Origin: an uncultured Pirellulaceae bacterium
GTDB taxonomy: Bacteria; Planctomycetota; Planctomycetia; Pirellulales; Pirellulaceae
Length of the DNA stretch: 64,000 nucleotides
Direction: 5' to 3'
Assembly: GCA_938084685.1 (NCBI GenBank)
Contig: CALKGE010000001.1
Coordinates: 496,001 to 560,000 of the forward strand
Position numbers and translations under genes: made by a program. Under the pieces are notes generated by a model. The model ran no database searches, had not been told where the DNA came from, and saw only the letters and a list, made by a program, of their open reading frames with translations. Shown piece by piece: positions 15,401-25,132 of this stretch; within the stretch, counting starts at the first letter, position 1; each line of letters begins with the position of its first letter.

Positions 15401-16396
15401 ATGGCAGAAAAACTACGGTGGGGAATTGTAAGTACTGCAAAGATTGGTACAGAGAAGGTAATCCCGGCGATGCAGCAGGCTCAGTTCTGCGACATTGTGG
15501 CTATCGCGTCACGGTCACAGGAAAAGGCAGATGCCACCGCAGCGCGGCTGGGAATTGCCAAAGCCTATGGATCCTATGAAGCAATGCTCGCTGATCCCGA
15601 TGTGGATGCTATTTACAATCCACTTCCAAATCATCTGCATGTGCCGGTGTCAATTCAGGCGCTCGCAGCGGGCAAGCATGTTCTCTGTGAGAAGCCGATT
15701 GCGTTGACCAGTGCCGAGGGTCAGCAGCTTGTGGATGCCGCAGCGGCACATCCAGAACTGAAGTGCATGGAAGCCTTCATGTACCGTCACCACCCCCAAT
15801 GGCAGAAAGCCCGTGACATTGTGCGCGGCGGAGGTATCGGGAATCTTACTACGATCCAATCCTTCTTTTCCTACTTCAACGATGATCCCAGCAATATTCG
15901 CAACATGGCGGACATTGGTGGCGGCGGATTAATGGATATCGGCTGCTACCCAATTAGTGTCTCGCGGTTTATCTTCGGTGCCGAACCGCTCCGAGTGTCC
16001 GGGATTGCCGAATTTCATCCTGATTTTGGTACAGATATTCTTGCCAGTGCGATTCTGGATTTTGGAAATGGGACTTCCACGTTTACCTGTTCGACGCAGT
16101 TGGCTCCATATCAACGAGTTAACATTTATGGAGATCAGGGACGTATTGAAATCGAAATTCCTTTTAATGCTCCCCCGGATCGCCCCTGCAAAATGTGGCA
16201 TCAGAAATCGTGCGGTGAGATCGAAGAGATCACATTTGAGATTTGCGACCAGTACGGTATTCAGGGAGACCTCTTCTCGCGGGCTGTACTCGACAACACC
16301 GAGGTGCCGACTCCTATTCACGACGCGGTTGGCAACATGAAAGTGATCGAAGCGATTCTGCGAGCATCCGAGAATAACAGCTGGGCAGCGGTTTAA
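15401..16396 (+). CDS. Gfo/Idh/MocA-family oxidoreductase
   Basis: A 331-residue NAD(P)-dependent oxidoreductase of the Gfo/Idh/MocA family, which acts on sugars, inositols or related polyols. The N-terminal Rossmann domain starts at GIVSTAKIGTEKVIPAMQ, with Ser/Thr in place of some of the usual glycines, as in trans-dihydrodiol or D-xylose dehydrogenase-like members. The family EKP motif is at 97-99 (LCEKPIAL). The C-terminal domain has GGGLMDIGCYPIS, typical of the D-xylose dehydrogenase/dimeric dihydrodiol dehydrogenase branch. The substrate cannot be fixed. Its stop codon overlaps the stop of the convergent DUF1501 gene inside the palindrome TTAA. Confidence 0.9.
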   Translation: MAEKLRWGIVSTAKIGTEKVIPAMQQAQFCDIVAIASRSQEKADATAARLGIAKAYGSYEAMLADPDVDAIYNPLPNHLHVPVSIQALAAGKHVLCEKPIALTSAEGQQLVDAAAAHPELKCMEAFMYRHHPQWQKARDIVRGGGIGNLTTIQSFFSYFNDDPSNIRNMADIGGGGLMDIGCYPISVSRFIFGAEPLRVSGIAEFHPDFGTDILASAILDFGNGTSTFTCSTQLAPYQRVNIYGDQGRIEIEIPFNAPPDRPCKMWHQKSCGEIEEITFEICDQYGIQGDLFSRAVLDNTEVPTPIHDAVGNMKVIEAILRASENNSWAAV

Positions 16397-17862
16397 GAAA
16401 GCCAGTCATGTTTGACTTCGCCGTGAATGTCGGTCAGGCGGTAGTCCCTGCCGGCGTAACGATAGGTCAACTGTTTGTGATCAAATCCCAGTAAATGCAG
16501 CATCGTGGCATGCAAATCGTGCACATGGACAGGATTTTCCTCGGCTCGGAAACCGAAAGGATCTGTGGTTCCGTAGGTTTGTCCACCGCGGATGCCTCCA
16601 CCAGCCAGCCAGACGGTAAATCCCCAATGGTTATGGTCCCGACCGTTGATCTTGCCCTGATTAGCTCCGGCGGTTGGCAGTTCTACCACCGGGGTGCGAC
16701 CGAATTCACCACCCCAGACAATAAGTGTTTCGTCGAACAGCCCCAGTCGCTTGAGATCACTCATTAACGCGGCAAGCGCACTGTCCTGTTGACCGGCAAG
16801 TCGCCGGTGGTTCTTTTCAATGTCATCATGGTTATCCCAGGGCTGTCCCGCTCCATGCCAAAGCTGAACATAGCGAACACCGCGCTCGACCAACCTGCGC
16901 GCAATCAGCATTTGCCGCGCCGGGCTGCTGGCCCCATAGCTTTCAATTACGTGAGCCGGTTCATTGCTGATGTCAAACACGTCACTGGCTTCCAGTTGCA
17001 TGCGGTATGCCAGTTCATAATTGGCGATTCGCGCATCCAGTTCCGGTGATTCACCACGCTCTGCCTTATGGATCTCGTTCAGGCGTTGCAGTGTATCAAG
17101 CTGTCGCCGCTGCTGGTTGAGTGGGATGTCGTTGTTGCGTATGTTGGCAATCAGCTTCTCGATATCCCGATGCTGACTGTTGATGTAGGTGCCCTGATAG
17201 ATCCCTGGCAGAAAAGCAGACTGCCAGTTTTGTGCTCCTTTGATCGGATAGCCTCCTGGACACATGGCAATGAACGAAGGCAGGTTCTGATTTTCCGTAC
17301 CCAGACCGTACGAAACCCAGGAACCAACGCTGGGGCGTATCAGCGTGGACTCCCCGCAGTTCATTAACAGGAGCGAGGGTTCATGGTTGGGGACGTCGGC
17401 ATGCATACTGCGGACGATACACATGTCATCGATGTGAGCCGCAGCTGTTTTGGCATACAGTTCACTAACTTCAATCCCGGATTCACCATATTTCTGAAAG
17501 CTGAATGAAGTTCCAAAGCAATGTCCTGTTTTCCGTTCCGTCTTCAGATTGCTGAATGGAAGTGGCTTGCCATGGTGTTTGGTCAGTTCAGGTTTATTGT
17601 CAAAGGTGTCAACATGAGACGGACCGCCGTTACAGAATATATGGATAACGTGCTTGGCCTTGCCTTCAAAGTGTGGCTCTCTGGGTGCGAGCGGGTTATT
17701 GGAATCAGCCGCTTGCGTCCTGCCAAGCAGCGCATCGTCACCAAGTAGTCCTGCCAGACCGAGCATCCCCAGGCCGGTTCCGGATCGCGCAAGCAGCTCG
17801 CGACGGCTGATGCCGGTGAGTGTGGCTGGACTGCTGTGATAGATACCGTTGTCTCTTGTCAT
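16393..17862 (-). CDS. DUF1501 protein with twin-arginine signal (module 1)
   Basis: A 489-residue member of the DUF1501 family, sulfatase-like alkaline phosphatase fold proteins abundant in planctomycetes. The N-terminus has a Tat signal (SRRELLARSG, Arg20-Arg21, then the hydrophobic LGMLGLAGLL). Family landmarks seen are HVIHIFCNGGPSHVDTFD near the start, SYGLGTENQNLP, VWGGEFGRTP and HDLHATMLHLLG near the end. These suggest a metal-binding hydrolase exported folded. It starts five bases after the stop of the PSCyt1/DUF1549/DUF1553 gene, the standard pairing. The biochemical role of the pair is not established. Confidence 0.92.
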   Translation of the reverse strand: MTRDNGIYHSSPATLTGISRRELLARSGTGLGMLGLAGLLGDDALLGRTQAADSNNPLAPREPHFEGKAKHVIHIFCNGGPSHVDTFDNKPELTKHHGKPLPFSNLKTERKTGHCFGTSFSFQKYGESGIEVSELYAKTAAAHIDDMCIVRSMHADVPNHEPSLLLMNCGESTLIRPSVGSWVSYGLGTENQNLPSFIAMCPGGYPIKGAQNWQSAFLPGIYQGTYINSQHRDIEKLIANIRNNDIPLNQQRRQLDTLQRLNEIHKAERGESPELDARIANYELAYRMQLEASDVFDISNEPAHVIESYGASSPARQMLIARRLVERGVRYVQLWHGAGQPWDNHDDIEKNHRRLAGQQDSALAALMSDLKRLGLFDETLIVWGGEFGRTPVVELPTAGANQGKINGRDHNHWGFTVWLAGGGIRGGQTYGTTDPFGFRAEENPVHVHDLHATMLHLLGFDHKQLTYRYAGRDYRLTDIHGEVKHDWLS

Positions 17863-17867
17863 GATCG

Positions 17868-20657
17868 TTAATCCACAAACATAAATTCGTTCGTCATTAG
17901 CAACAGGTGAGTAAATTGTTGCCAGGCGTCCATTTTTGGTTCGTCACCGGAAGTATCCCATGAGGCGAAGAACTGATTGGCAACTTGTACCTCTTCTTCA
18001 GCAGGTTGCCGCTGAAAAAATTTTTGATAGAGAAATTCAAGACGCTGGGTTTGCTCGATCTGCTGGAATGTGGTGCTTTGAACGAAACGCTTGGCGCGTT
18101 CGAGTATGACCGGGGAGTTCATCACAAAAAGTGCTTGTTGGGGTACGGTCGTTATCGGCCGTTGGGGACTGTGGCTGTCCGGATTGGGAAAATCAAAAAC
18201 TCGTAGCAGGCCCGGCAGGTCCTGACGGTCAATAAACGAATAAACCGCTCGGCGATTGTTCGTTGCGGAATTTGTCAGTTCTTCCGAGAGACCTCCCATC
18301 CTGAAATCCAGTTCTTCGGTGACGTACATTACCGAGTCACGGAACGCTTCGTACTCTAACCGTTGACGGTTCTTTCTCCACAACAACGTATTCTCAGGGT
18401 CAACAGCTCGTGCCTCTGGACGGTCGACAGAAGCTTGCCGGTAGGTTGCAGATAACAGGATTTCTTTGTGCAGCTCTTTTATGGACCAGTCGTTGTCCAA
18501 TAGGACCGTAGACAAGTAGTCCATTAAATCGAGTTGCACCGGTTTGTCGCAGCGAACCCCAAAATCGCTGGGTGAAGCAACCAGCGAGGCACCAAAGTGA
18601 TGAGTCCAGATCCGGTTTACCAGTACTCTGCGAGTGAGTGGATTTTCAGCGTGAGCAATCTTGTCGGCCAGTTCGAGGCGCCCGCCACCCTGCTGAAAGG
18701 GCTGCCGATCATCTCCGTCGATAGCATAAAGGAACTGCCGCTCTACCGCCTCTCCGCGACGTCTGGCATTACCTCGGATAAATACCACCGGGTTGTATGG
18801 GTCAGGTTTTTCTTCCATTACCATCGCGCGGGGAGGATTACCCGGAGTGGTTGATTTGTACTTGTCCATCTTGCGGACAATGCCAAGGCGAGTGTTATTG
18901 TCGGCCCGGTTGTAAAACTTTGTCACATTGGCCAGCGTCACGGCGGTCGGCGAGTTGTCTGCTATGAGATGCTGGTGTACCTGCTGTTGAGCGGGTGAGA
19001 GCTGAGTTCCTTCCTTCTGTGAGTCGACATGAACCTGCTGGATGACTGTGGCATACATCAGCGCAAGCTCCAGCACGGATTCTGGAGGGGTATTCAGATA
19101 AGCCTGTTTGATAATCGGATTAATCTGGCCAGATTCGGTTCCTTCTGCAAGGGCAGCAACTTTTTCCCGCAACATTGTTTCGGTGGACTGAAATTTTGCC
19201 GCGTCGACAGTAGCCAACGCTTTCAGGATTCCGAAAAAGGGATCATTCTCGGCAATGGTTTGCAGCAAATAGGTCTGCCAGGCGGTTACCTGGCCTCTAC
19301 GGATATCAGTATCACGGACAGTTAATTGTTCGATGGTTTTGATTTGCTCTTCAGTTGGACGGCCAACGGCGCGGACAAAGTAATCAAGGACCTTGTCGCG
19401 GAAAAGTGTAGTAAACTCGCCCGCCCGCTTCGTATCATAGGCGTCCAGTTCTTTCTGGATTACTGCCAGGCCACGGGCGAATTGCGGATACCCGATTGTT
19501 TCTTCGGCAGATTGAATCTGGGGGAATTCGGCAGGAATCCGAGCACTGGCAAATACGCCATAAAGTGAATAGTAATCTTCGGTCGGAATGGCATCGTATT
19601 TGTGATCATGGCAGCGGGCGCAGGCTACGGTCAGCCCCATGAAGCCTCGGGTCACGGTGTCAATGCGATCATCCGTATCCAGCTGCTCGTTTCGATACCG
19701 TCGGCCGACAGTCAGCAAACCCATGGCGGCCAGATTTCGGCTATCGTCAAGTGTCATCAGATCGGCCGCCAGTTGCTGACGAATGAAATCGTCATAGGGG
19801 ATATCCTGATTGAAAGCCCGGACGACATAATCGCGGTAGGTATAGGCGAAGGGAAACCGGCGTTCACGTTGAAAGTTGTATCCCAGCGTATCGCTGTATC
19901 TGGCTACATCAAGCCAGTGTCGTCCCCAGCGTTCTCCATACTGAGGTGAAGCCAGCACCTGGTCGACCAGTTGTTCATAGGCATCGACAGCTGGTTCATT
20001 GATGAAGTTCTGCACTTGTTCGTGCGTAGGTGGGATACCGAGCAGGTTCAGATAAAGTCGTCGCATGAGAGTGCGTCGATCCGCTTCGGGCGAGGGAGTG
20101 ATTCCGGCCTGTTCGAGTTTGGCCAGAACCAGATAGTCCAGTGGAGATCGAGCCCAGTTTGTGTCTTTTACGGTTGGCAGAGGAAATCCACTTTGAACAG
20201 GCTGAAAGGCCCAATGTTTTCTGCGGATTGTATCGTACGAGTCAAACTTCGTGATTTCCCCCTGTTTGCCCTTGGGCCATGGAAGCTTGAGTTCAATCCA
20301 GATTTTCAGTGAGGCAATCTGTTTTGCGTCGAGTTTTTCATCCGGCGGCATCTGGATTTCCTGTTCATGGCTGATTACCTGCAACAGCAAACTCTCCGAA
20401 GCTTTGGCAAGATCTATGATAGGGCCGTTGGCCGAACCTTTGAGGATCGCTTCCCGGGAATCGATACGCAGTTCGGCTTCCTGGGCATCAGGTCCATGAC
20501 ATTCAATACATTTGGACACGAGGACGGGGCGAATATTGTTCTCGAAAAAGTCGATTTGCTCATTGGTAAACTCGGGGCGCTCCTGTTGCGCAGCAAGATT
20601 GGCTGCCAGCAGTGACAGGAGGATCGAGATGGTAAAAGTCAGCCGAATCAGGAACAT
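17868..20657 (-). CDS. PSCyt1-DUF1549-DUF1553 protein (module 1)
   Basis: A secreted 929-residue planctomycete-type protein with a signal peptide (to about residue 23). A cytochrome-like PSCyt1 domain carries a heme-binding CIECH at 50-54. A DUF1549 domain has YGERWGRHWLDVARY and CARCHDHKYDAIP, a second CxxCH. A C-terminal DUF1553 domain has RVLVNRIWTHHFGASLV and NRRAVYSFIDRQDLP. The two CxxCH motifs suggest one or two c-type hemes. It probably acts in the periplasm, often thought to be linked to polymer oxidation, but no activity is proven. It is preceded 26 bases upstream by a 2-hydroxyacid dehydrogenase and followed by DUF1501. Unlike the 49840-53436 relative it lacks a carbohydrate-binding insert. 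Confidence 0.92.
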   Translation of the reverse strand: MFLIRLTFTISILLSLLAANLAAQQERPEFTNEQIDFFENNIRPVLVSKCIECHGPDAQEAELRIDSREAILKGSANGPIIDLAKASESLLLQVISHEQEIQMPPDEKLDAKQIASLKIWIELKLPWPKGKQGEITKFDSYDTIRRKHWAFQPVQSGFPLPTVKDTNWARSPLDYLVLAKLEQAGITPSPEADRRTLMRRLYLNLLGIPPTHEQVQNFINEPAVDAYEQLVDQVLASPQYGERWGRHWLDVARYSDTLGYNFQRERRFPFAYTYRDYVVRAFNQDIPYDDFIRQQLAADLMTLDDSRNLAAMGLLTVGRRYRNEQLDTDDRIDTVTRGFMGLTVACARCHDHKYDAIPTEDYYSLYGVFASARIPAEFPQIQSAEETIGYPQFARGLAVIQKELDAYDTKRAGEFTTLFRDKVLDYFVRAVGRPTEEQIKTIEQLTVRDTDIRRGQVTAWQTYLLQTIAENDPFFGILKALATVDAAKFQSTETMLREKVAALAEGTESGQINPIIKQAYLNTPPESVLELALMYATVIQQVHVDSQKEGTQLSPAQQQVHQHLIADNSPTAVTLANVTKFYNRADNNTRLGIVRKMDKYKSTTPGNPPRAMVMEEKPDPYNPVVFIRGNARRRGEAVERQFLYAIDGDDRQPFQQGGGRLELADKIAHAENPLTRRVLVNRIWTHHFGASLVASPSDFGVRCDKPVQLDLMDYLSTVLLDNDWSIKELHKEILLSATYRQASVDRPEARAVDPENTLLWRKNRQRLEYEAFRDSVMYVTEELDFRMGGLSEELTNSATNNRRAVYSFIDRQDLPGLLRVFDFPNPDSHSPQRPITTVPQQALFVMNSPVILERAKRFVQSTTFQQIEQTQRLEFLYQKFFQRQPAEEEVQVANQFFASWDTSGDEPKMDAWQQFTHLLLMTNEFMFVD

Positions 20658-20683
20658 GGAAATTGGTCACCTGAGAGGTGTAG

Positions 20684-21625
20684 TTAAACTGAGTGTAGCA
20701 GGTCTTCACCGCGAAGACCCCGTAGCAGATTTTCAACACTTAATTCTGCCATTTTACGGCGGGTCTGTATCGTGGCACTGCCCAGGTGTGGAGTGATCGT
20801 TACGTTGTCCATGGAAAGGAGTGGATGATCCCGGGGCAAAGGTTCGGGGTCCGTTACGTCCAGTCCAGCGGCATAGATTTCTCCATCACGCAGTGCAGCA
20901 GTTAACGCTTCCGTGTCAACCACGGGACCACGAGCCACGTTGACCAGAACGGCCGAGTTTTTCATTTTGGCCAGCTCCTCTTTGCCAATCAGCCCGGTTG
21001 TCTCTTCGGTCAGTGGACAAATGGTGACGACATAGTCAGACTGCTCAAGCAGTTCGTCGAGCGTTACATAGGTGAGGTCAAGATTGTCCGGATTGTCGGC
21101 AAGAGGTGTTCGTTTGTGGTAGAGGATGTTCATGTCAAATGCTGCACAGCGGCGAGCGATCTGATAACCAATTCCTCCCAGACCAATAATGCCGACCGTC
21201 TGGTGATGAACTTCTGTGCCCAGCATGTAGGCTGGATCAAAATAGGTAAACTCCGGGCTACGCGCGTATATGTCGCCTTCGCGTAAACGACGACCTGCGG
21301 CGAGCAACAGAGTCATTGCCTGGTCAGCTGTTGTTCCGTTGAGTATGTGCGGAGTATTGCCCACGGGGATACCCAGGTTGCGAGCGGCTGGTACGTCGAT
21401 ATGGTCAACTCCCACTCCGTAATTACTGACAACTTTCAGATTGGGAAATTTTGCCAGATGTTCGGCAGTCACCAGCAGATGCCCAAAAGTCAAAATGCCG
21501 TCGACCGTTTCATCCTGATCTCCTGCCAATGTTTCCCACGCCAGACGTTCTATTTTTCCGTCGAGCAGTTCAAGGAGATTCTCGGATAAAACGTCATCGG
21601 TGACGACGCGTGGCAACTGGGTCAT
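20684..21625 (-). CDS. D-isomer-specific 2-hydroxyacid dehydrogenase (glyoxylate/hydroxypyruvate reductase-like)
   Basis: A 313-residue NAD(P)H-dependent dehydrogenase. Visible features are the substrate-domain SNYGVGVDHIDVPAA, the nucleotide loop G148-L-G-G-I-G153, the catalytic Arg in NVARGPVVDTEAL, Glu in TDPEPLPRDHPLL and His in TPHLGSAT. This arrangement fits glyoxylate/hydroxypyruvate reductase or D-glycerate dehydrogenase. Phosphoglycerate dehydrogenase is unlikely because the ACT domain is missing. It is the first gene of a minus-strand run with the PSCyt1 and DUF1501 genes, so it may process a product of that module, or the association may be chance. Confidence 0.9.
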   Translation of the reverse strand: MTQLPRVVTDDVLSENLLELLDGKIERLAWETLAGDQDETVDGILTFGHLLVTAEHLAKFPNLKVVSNYGVGVDHIDVPAARNLGIPVGNTPHILNGTTADQAMTLLLAAGRRLREGDIYARSPEFTYFDPAYMLGTEVHHQTVGIIGLGGIGYQIARRCAAFDMNILYHKRTPLADNPDNLDLTYVTLDELLEQSDYVVTICPLTEETTGLIGKEELAKMKNSAVLVNVARGPVVDTEALTAALRDGEIYAAGLDVTDPEPLPRDHPLLSMDNVTITPHLGSATIQTRRKMAELSVENLLRGLRGEDLLHSV

Positions 21626-21755
21626 GCTTGTTCTCCGGTTCTGGTAGGACCAACAGGTTACCCCTCCATTTTATCAGTTGCCGACACAGGCGTGGAGTGA
21701 TGTGAAGTATACTGACAGGACTAACGACCAATGTGTGAACGGAGCAACCTGTTTT

Positions 21756-24700
21756 ATGCGTCCTTTACGAGTTATCCGGGCTATTGCCTTCAGTGTGGTA
21801 TTAACGTGTACGGGTTTTCTGGAGAACTCCGAAGCTGCGGAACGTCCCAACTTTATTGTCATGATCGGTGACGATATCAGCTGGGATGATTACGGTGCTT
21901 ATGGTCACCCGCATATCAGAACACCCCATGTCGATGCCTTGGCTAAAGCAGGAATGCGGTTTGATCTGGCGTTTCTTACAACCAGTTCTTGCAGTCCCAG
22001 CCGCTGTAGCATCATGACTGGACGGTATCCGCATGCAACCGGAGCTGGTGAGCTGCATCAGCCACTGCCAGCAGATCAACTCACCTTCGCCAAAATACTA
22101 AAAGATGGCGGTTATTACACCGCGGCTGCCGGTAAGTGGCATTTAGGAAATGCTCCACGCGAACACTTTGATGTGATTCGGGGTGGTGGACCCAGCGGAT
22201 GTGAGCAATGGGTTCCGACACTGAAGAACCGCGATAAGGGTAAGCCATTTTTCATGTGGTTTGCGGCAACCGATGCTCATCGGGCCTGGTCAAAAAATGC
22301 GGTGGATCCTCCGCACACGAATCGGGACGTTTTTGTTCCTCCCTACCTGCCGGACACCGAAGATGTTCGTCAGGACCTGGCATTGTACTACGACGAGGTG
22401 AGTCGCATGGACGAATACGTGGGGAAGGTCGTTGACGAATTGAAGGTTCAGGGAGTTTTTGACAATACGGTGATCATTGTCATGGCCGACAACGGTCGAC
22501 CATTTCCCCGCTGTAAGACAACCATGTATGACAGTGGTATTCGTACTCCGTTTGTCGTCTCCTGGCCGCAGGAAGTGGATGCCGGGGATGTAAACGGGAA
22601 TCTGGTGAGCAGCGTTGATATCGCACCAACTCTGGTTGAACTGGCAGGGCTGGAGCTTCCAGCTTCATTTCAGGGGAAATCTTTTGCGCAAGGATTACGC
22701 AACTCGGCAGTCGCCAGTCGTGACTATATTTTCGCCGAGCACAACTGGCATGATTATGCCGCTCACGACCGAGCGGTGCGGGACGGCCGCTATTTATACA
22801 TCCGCAACTCTTTCCCCGAATTTCCGGCCACTCCTCCAGCGGACGCGGTACGTAGCCTGACCTATGACAGTATGCAGGCTTTGGAAGCTGCCGGTGAGCT
22901 GCCCGCACATCAACGTCAATGTTTCGTTCTGCCGCGAGCAGCTGAAGAACTTTATGATTTGAAGCTCGATCCTTATTCGTTGAATAACATAGCAAGTGCG
23001 GCTTCCATGGCGAGTGTGAAAGCAAGGTTGAGCCAGGAGCTTGATGACTGGATTTCCCGCACGGCGGACGAGGTTCCAGAGTCTCCTACGCCGGACCGTT
23101 TTCATCGGCGTCTGGGAACACGATTGGCTCAGCCACAGCCACCCAAAGATCGTTCAGGGCTGCCGGCTCTGTCAGTGATTACTCACAAAATTCCTCCGCA
23201 GGGAATAGCAGTCGAACAGCAGGTTCTGGATTCGTTGCAGCATCGTTTGACGGCATTGAACGTGGCACTGGAATTACCTCAGGCTCGTGGAGCCCTGTCG
23301 GCCGACATTCGGGCACTCGTGAAAGCGGTTCAGTGGGCTGTGGATCTCGGAGAGTTCTATTCACCGGCGCATCTCGACATTGCCAGAGCTGTTTTAGATG
23401 AAGCCGACCGCCGCGTGGCATTATTGGCGCAGGGAAAGAACGACTGGACTCGTAAAACGGGTTTGGTTGTCCGCGGGTATTACTCGAGTATTGACGGGAG
23501 TGCACAGCCTTATGGACTCGAAATTCCAGAGGGATTTGATTTCAGTCAACCTGCGCCGCTTTATGTTTGGCTGCATGGTCGTGGAGATAAAACGACGGAC
23601 ATGCATTTCATCCATCAACGGATGACGCGCAAGGGTCAGATCGCTCCGGCCAATGCCATTGTTGTTCACCCCTTCGGCCGACATTGCATGGGGTTTAAGT
23701 CGGCTGGCGAGATTGATGTGCTGGAATGTGTTCAACACGTAAGCCAGCAATACAAAATCGATCCGCAGCGGATTGTACTGATGGGGTTTTCGATGGGCGG
23801 AGCAGGTGCCTGGCATGTCGGAGCACACTATGCAGACCAGTGGGTAGCGGTGGGTCCCGGAGCCGGGTTTGCTGAGACTAAGGAGTACATCAAGTTAAAA
23901 CCTGAGCATTACCCAGCCAAATACGTGCAGACGCTATGGGGTATGTATGATGTACCCGATTACGTACGTAACCTGTTCAACCTGCCGGTGATTGCTTACA
24001 GCGGGGAATTGGATAAGCAGATTCAGGCTGCTCAGGTGATGGAACGGGCTTTCCAGACGGAAGGTGAAAAACTGCCCCACGTTATCGGCCCAGGGATGGG
24101 TCACAGGTATCACCCCGATTCGCTGGCAGCGATTTTGTCTCAAATGGCGGAAGCCGTAAAACAGGGACAGCCGGAGATTCCAGAAACGGTCCATCTGCAA
24201 ACTCGGACATTGCGGTACAACCGAATGCATTGGTTGACGGTGACCGGTCTTGAACAGCATTGGAAAGATAGTCGGGTCGATGCAGAGTTTGTCGATCCGC
24301 AGACATGGAGACTCACCACCAAAAACGTGACTTCACTTACGTTGGATCCGGCACCCTCGCTGAACGGAGCAACCATTCATATTGATGGTCAGCAGATCCA
24401 GGTGTCTCGTACCAAGGCATTGCAGAATGAGGAAGCGGTACATCTATCCAGAATGGCTGGTGGCGACGGAACCTGGCAACGCGCCTCGTTTCCACCCAAG
24501 GGACTGGTAAAACGCCCCGGTCTCCAGGGACCAGTGGACGATGCATTCCTTTCCGCTTTTCTGGTGGTTTTGCCTAGTGGGAAATCGACTCATCCCCAGG
24601 TGGAACGATGGGTTCATTTTGAATTGCAGCATTTCCTTCACCGTTGGAAGACACTGTATCGGGGTACTCCCAAAATGAAGTGGGATAAAGATGTGTCTCA

Positions 24701-25073
24701 GGAAGATATCCAGCGCAATAACTTGATCGTATTTGGTGATGCAAGTTCGAATTCGCTTCTGCAGAAGATTTTGCAGCAGGCAACTCTGCCGATTCAATGG
24801 AATGCAAAACAATTATCAGTCAATGGACAGCAGTATGATGCGTCATCCCATGTGCCGGTGATGATTTACCCTAACCCTTTGCATGGTGACAAGTATGTTG
24901 TACTTAACAGCGGTCCAACACATCGTGAAGGGCATGACCGTACCAATTCCTTGCAGAACCCCAAACTGCCAGATTGGTCGGTAATCGATCTGTCAGAAGC
25001 TCCCAACGATCAGGTACCTGGACGTGTCGTGGATGCAGGGTTTTTTAACGAGTCCTGGGACTACAGGAACTAA
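21756..25073 (+). CDS. Secreted sulfatase fused to a serine esterase/prolyl-oligopeptidase-like domain
   Basis: A 1105-residue exported fusion protein. I chose ATG 21756 because it gives a signal peptide (hydrophobic AIAFSVVLTCTGF, then EAAERPNFI) and has GGAG at 21741-21744; the frame is open to 21678. The sulfatase domain covers about residues 30-470, with formylglycine motif C79-S-P-S-R83, metal Asp pair IGDDISWDDYG, AGKWHLG and MADNGRPFPR, resembling heparan N-sulfatase-like S1 members. From about residue 565 an alpha/beta hydrolase domain follows, with LHGRGD and nucleophile elbow G677-F-S-M-G-G682, plus a 280-residue C-terminal region ending DLSEAPNDQVPGRVVDAGFF, of a kind seen in planctomycete peptidase-like proteins. 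The fusion suggests removal of sulfate and an ester from the same polysaccharide. Substrate unknown. Confidence 0.87.
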   Translation: MRPLRVIRAIAFSVVLTCTGFLENSEAAERPNFIVMIGDDISWDDYGAYGHPHIRTPHVDALAKAGMRFDLAFLTTSSCSPSRCSIMTGRYPHATGAGELHQPLPADQLTFAKILKDGGYYTAAAGKWHLGNAPREHFDVIRGGGPSGCEQWVPTLKNRDKGKPFFMWFAATDAHRAWSKNAVDPPHTNRDVFVPPYLPDTEDVRQDLALYYDEVSRMDEYVGKVVDELKVQGVFDNTVIIVMADNGRPFPRCKTTMYDSGIRTPFVVSWPQEVDAGDVNGNLVSSVDIAPTLVELAGLELPASFQGKSFAQGLRNSAVASRDYIFAEHNWHDYAAHDRAVRDGRYLYIRNSFPEFPATPPADAVRSLTYDSMQALEAAGELPAHQRQCFVLPRAAEELYDLKLDPYSLNNIASAASMASVKARLSQELDDWISRTADEVPESPTPDRFHRRLGTRLAQPQPPKDRSGLPALSVITHKIPPQGIAVEQQVLDSLQHRLTALNVALELPQARGALSADIRALVKAVQWAVDLGEFYSPAHLDIARAVLDEADRRVALLAQGKNDWTRKTGLVVRGYYSSIDGSAQPYGLEIPEGFDFSQPAPLYVWLHGRGDKTTDMHFIHQRMTRKGQIAPANAIVVHPFGRHCMGFKSAGEIDVLECVQHVSQQYKIDPQRIVLMGFSMGGAGAWHVGAHYADQWVAVGPGAGFAETKEYIKLKPEHYPAKYVQTLWGMYDVPDYVRNLFNLPVIAYSGELDKQIQAAQVMERAFQTEGEKLPHVIGPGMGHRYHPDSLAAILSQMAEAVKQGQPEIPETVHLQTRTLRYNRMHWLTVTGLEQHWKDSRVDAEFVDPQTWRLTTKNVTSLTLDPAPSLNGATIHIDGQQIQVSRTKALQNEEAVHLSRMAGGDGTWQRASFPPKGLVKRPGLQGPVDDAFLSAFLVVLPSGKSTHPQVERWVHFELQHFLHRWKTLYRGTPKMKWDKDVSQEDIQRNNLIVFGDASSNSLLQKILQQATLPIQWNAKQLSVNGQQYDASSHVPVMIYPNPLHGDKYVVLNSGPTHREGHDRTNSLQNPKLPDWSVIDLSEAPNDQVPGRVVDAGFFNESWDYRN

Positions 25074-25132
25074 CGGCAATACGGGAAACAACAGGATTGT
25101 TTTGGAATTCCGAGCCGGACAGGTGACGAAAG

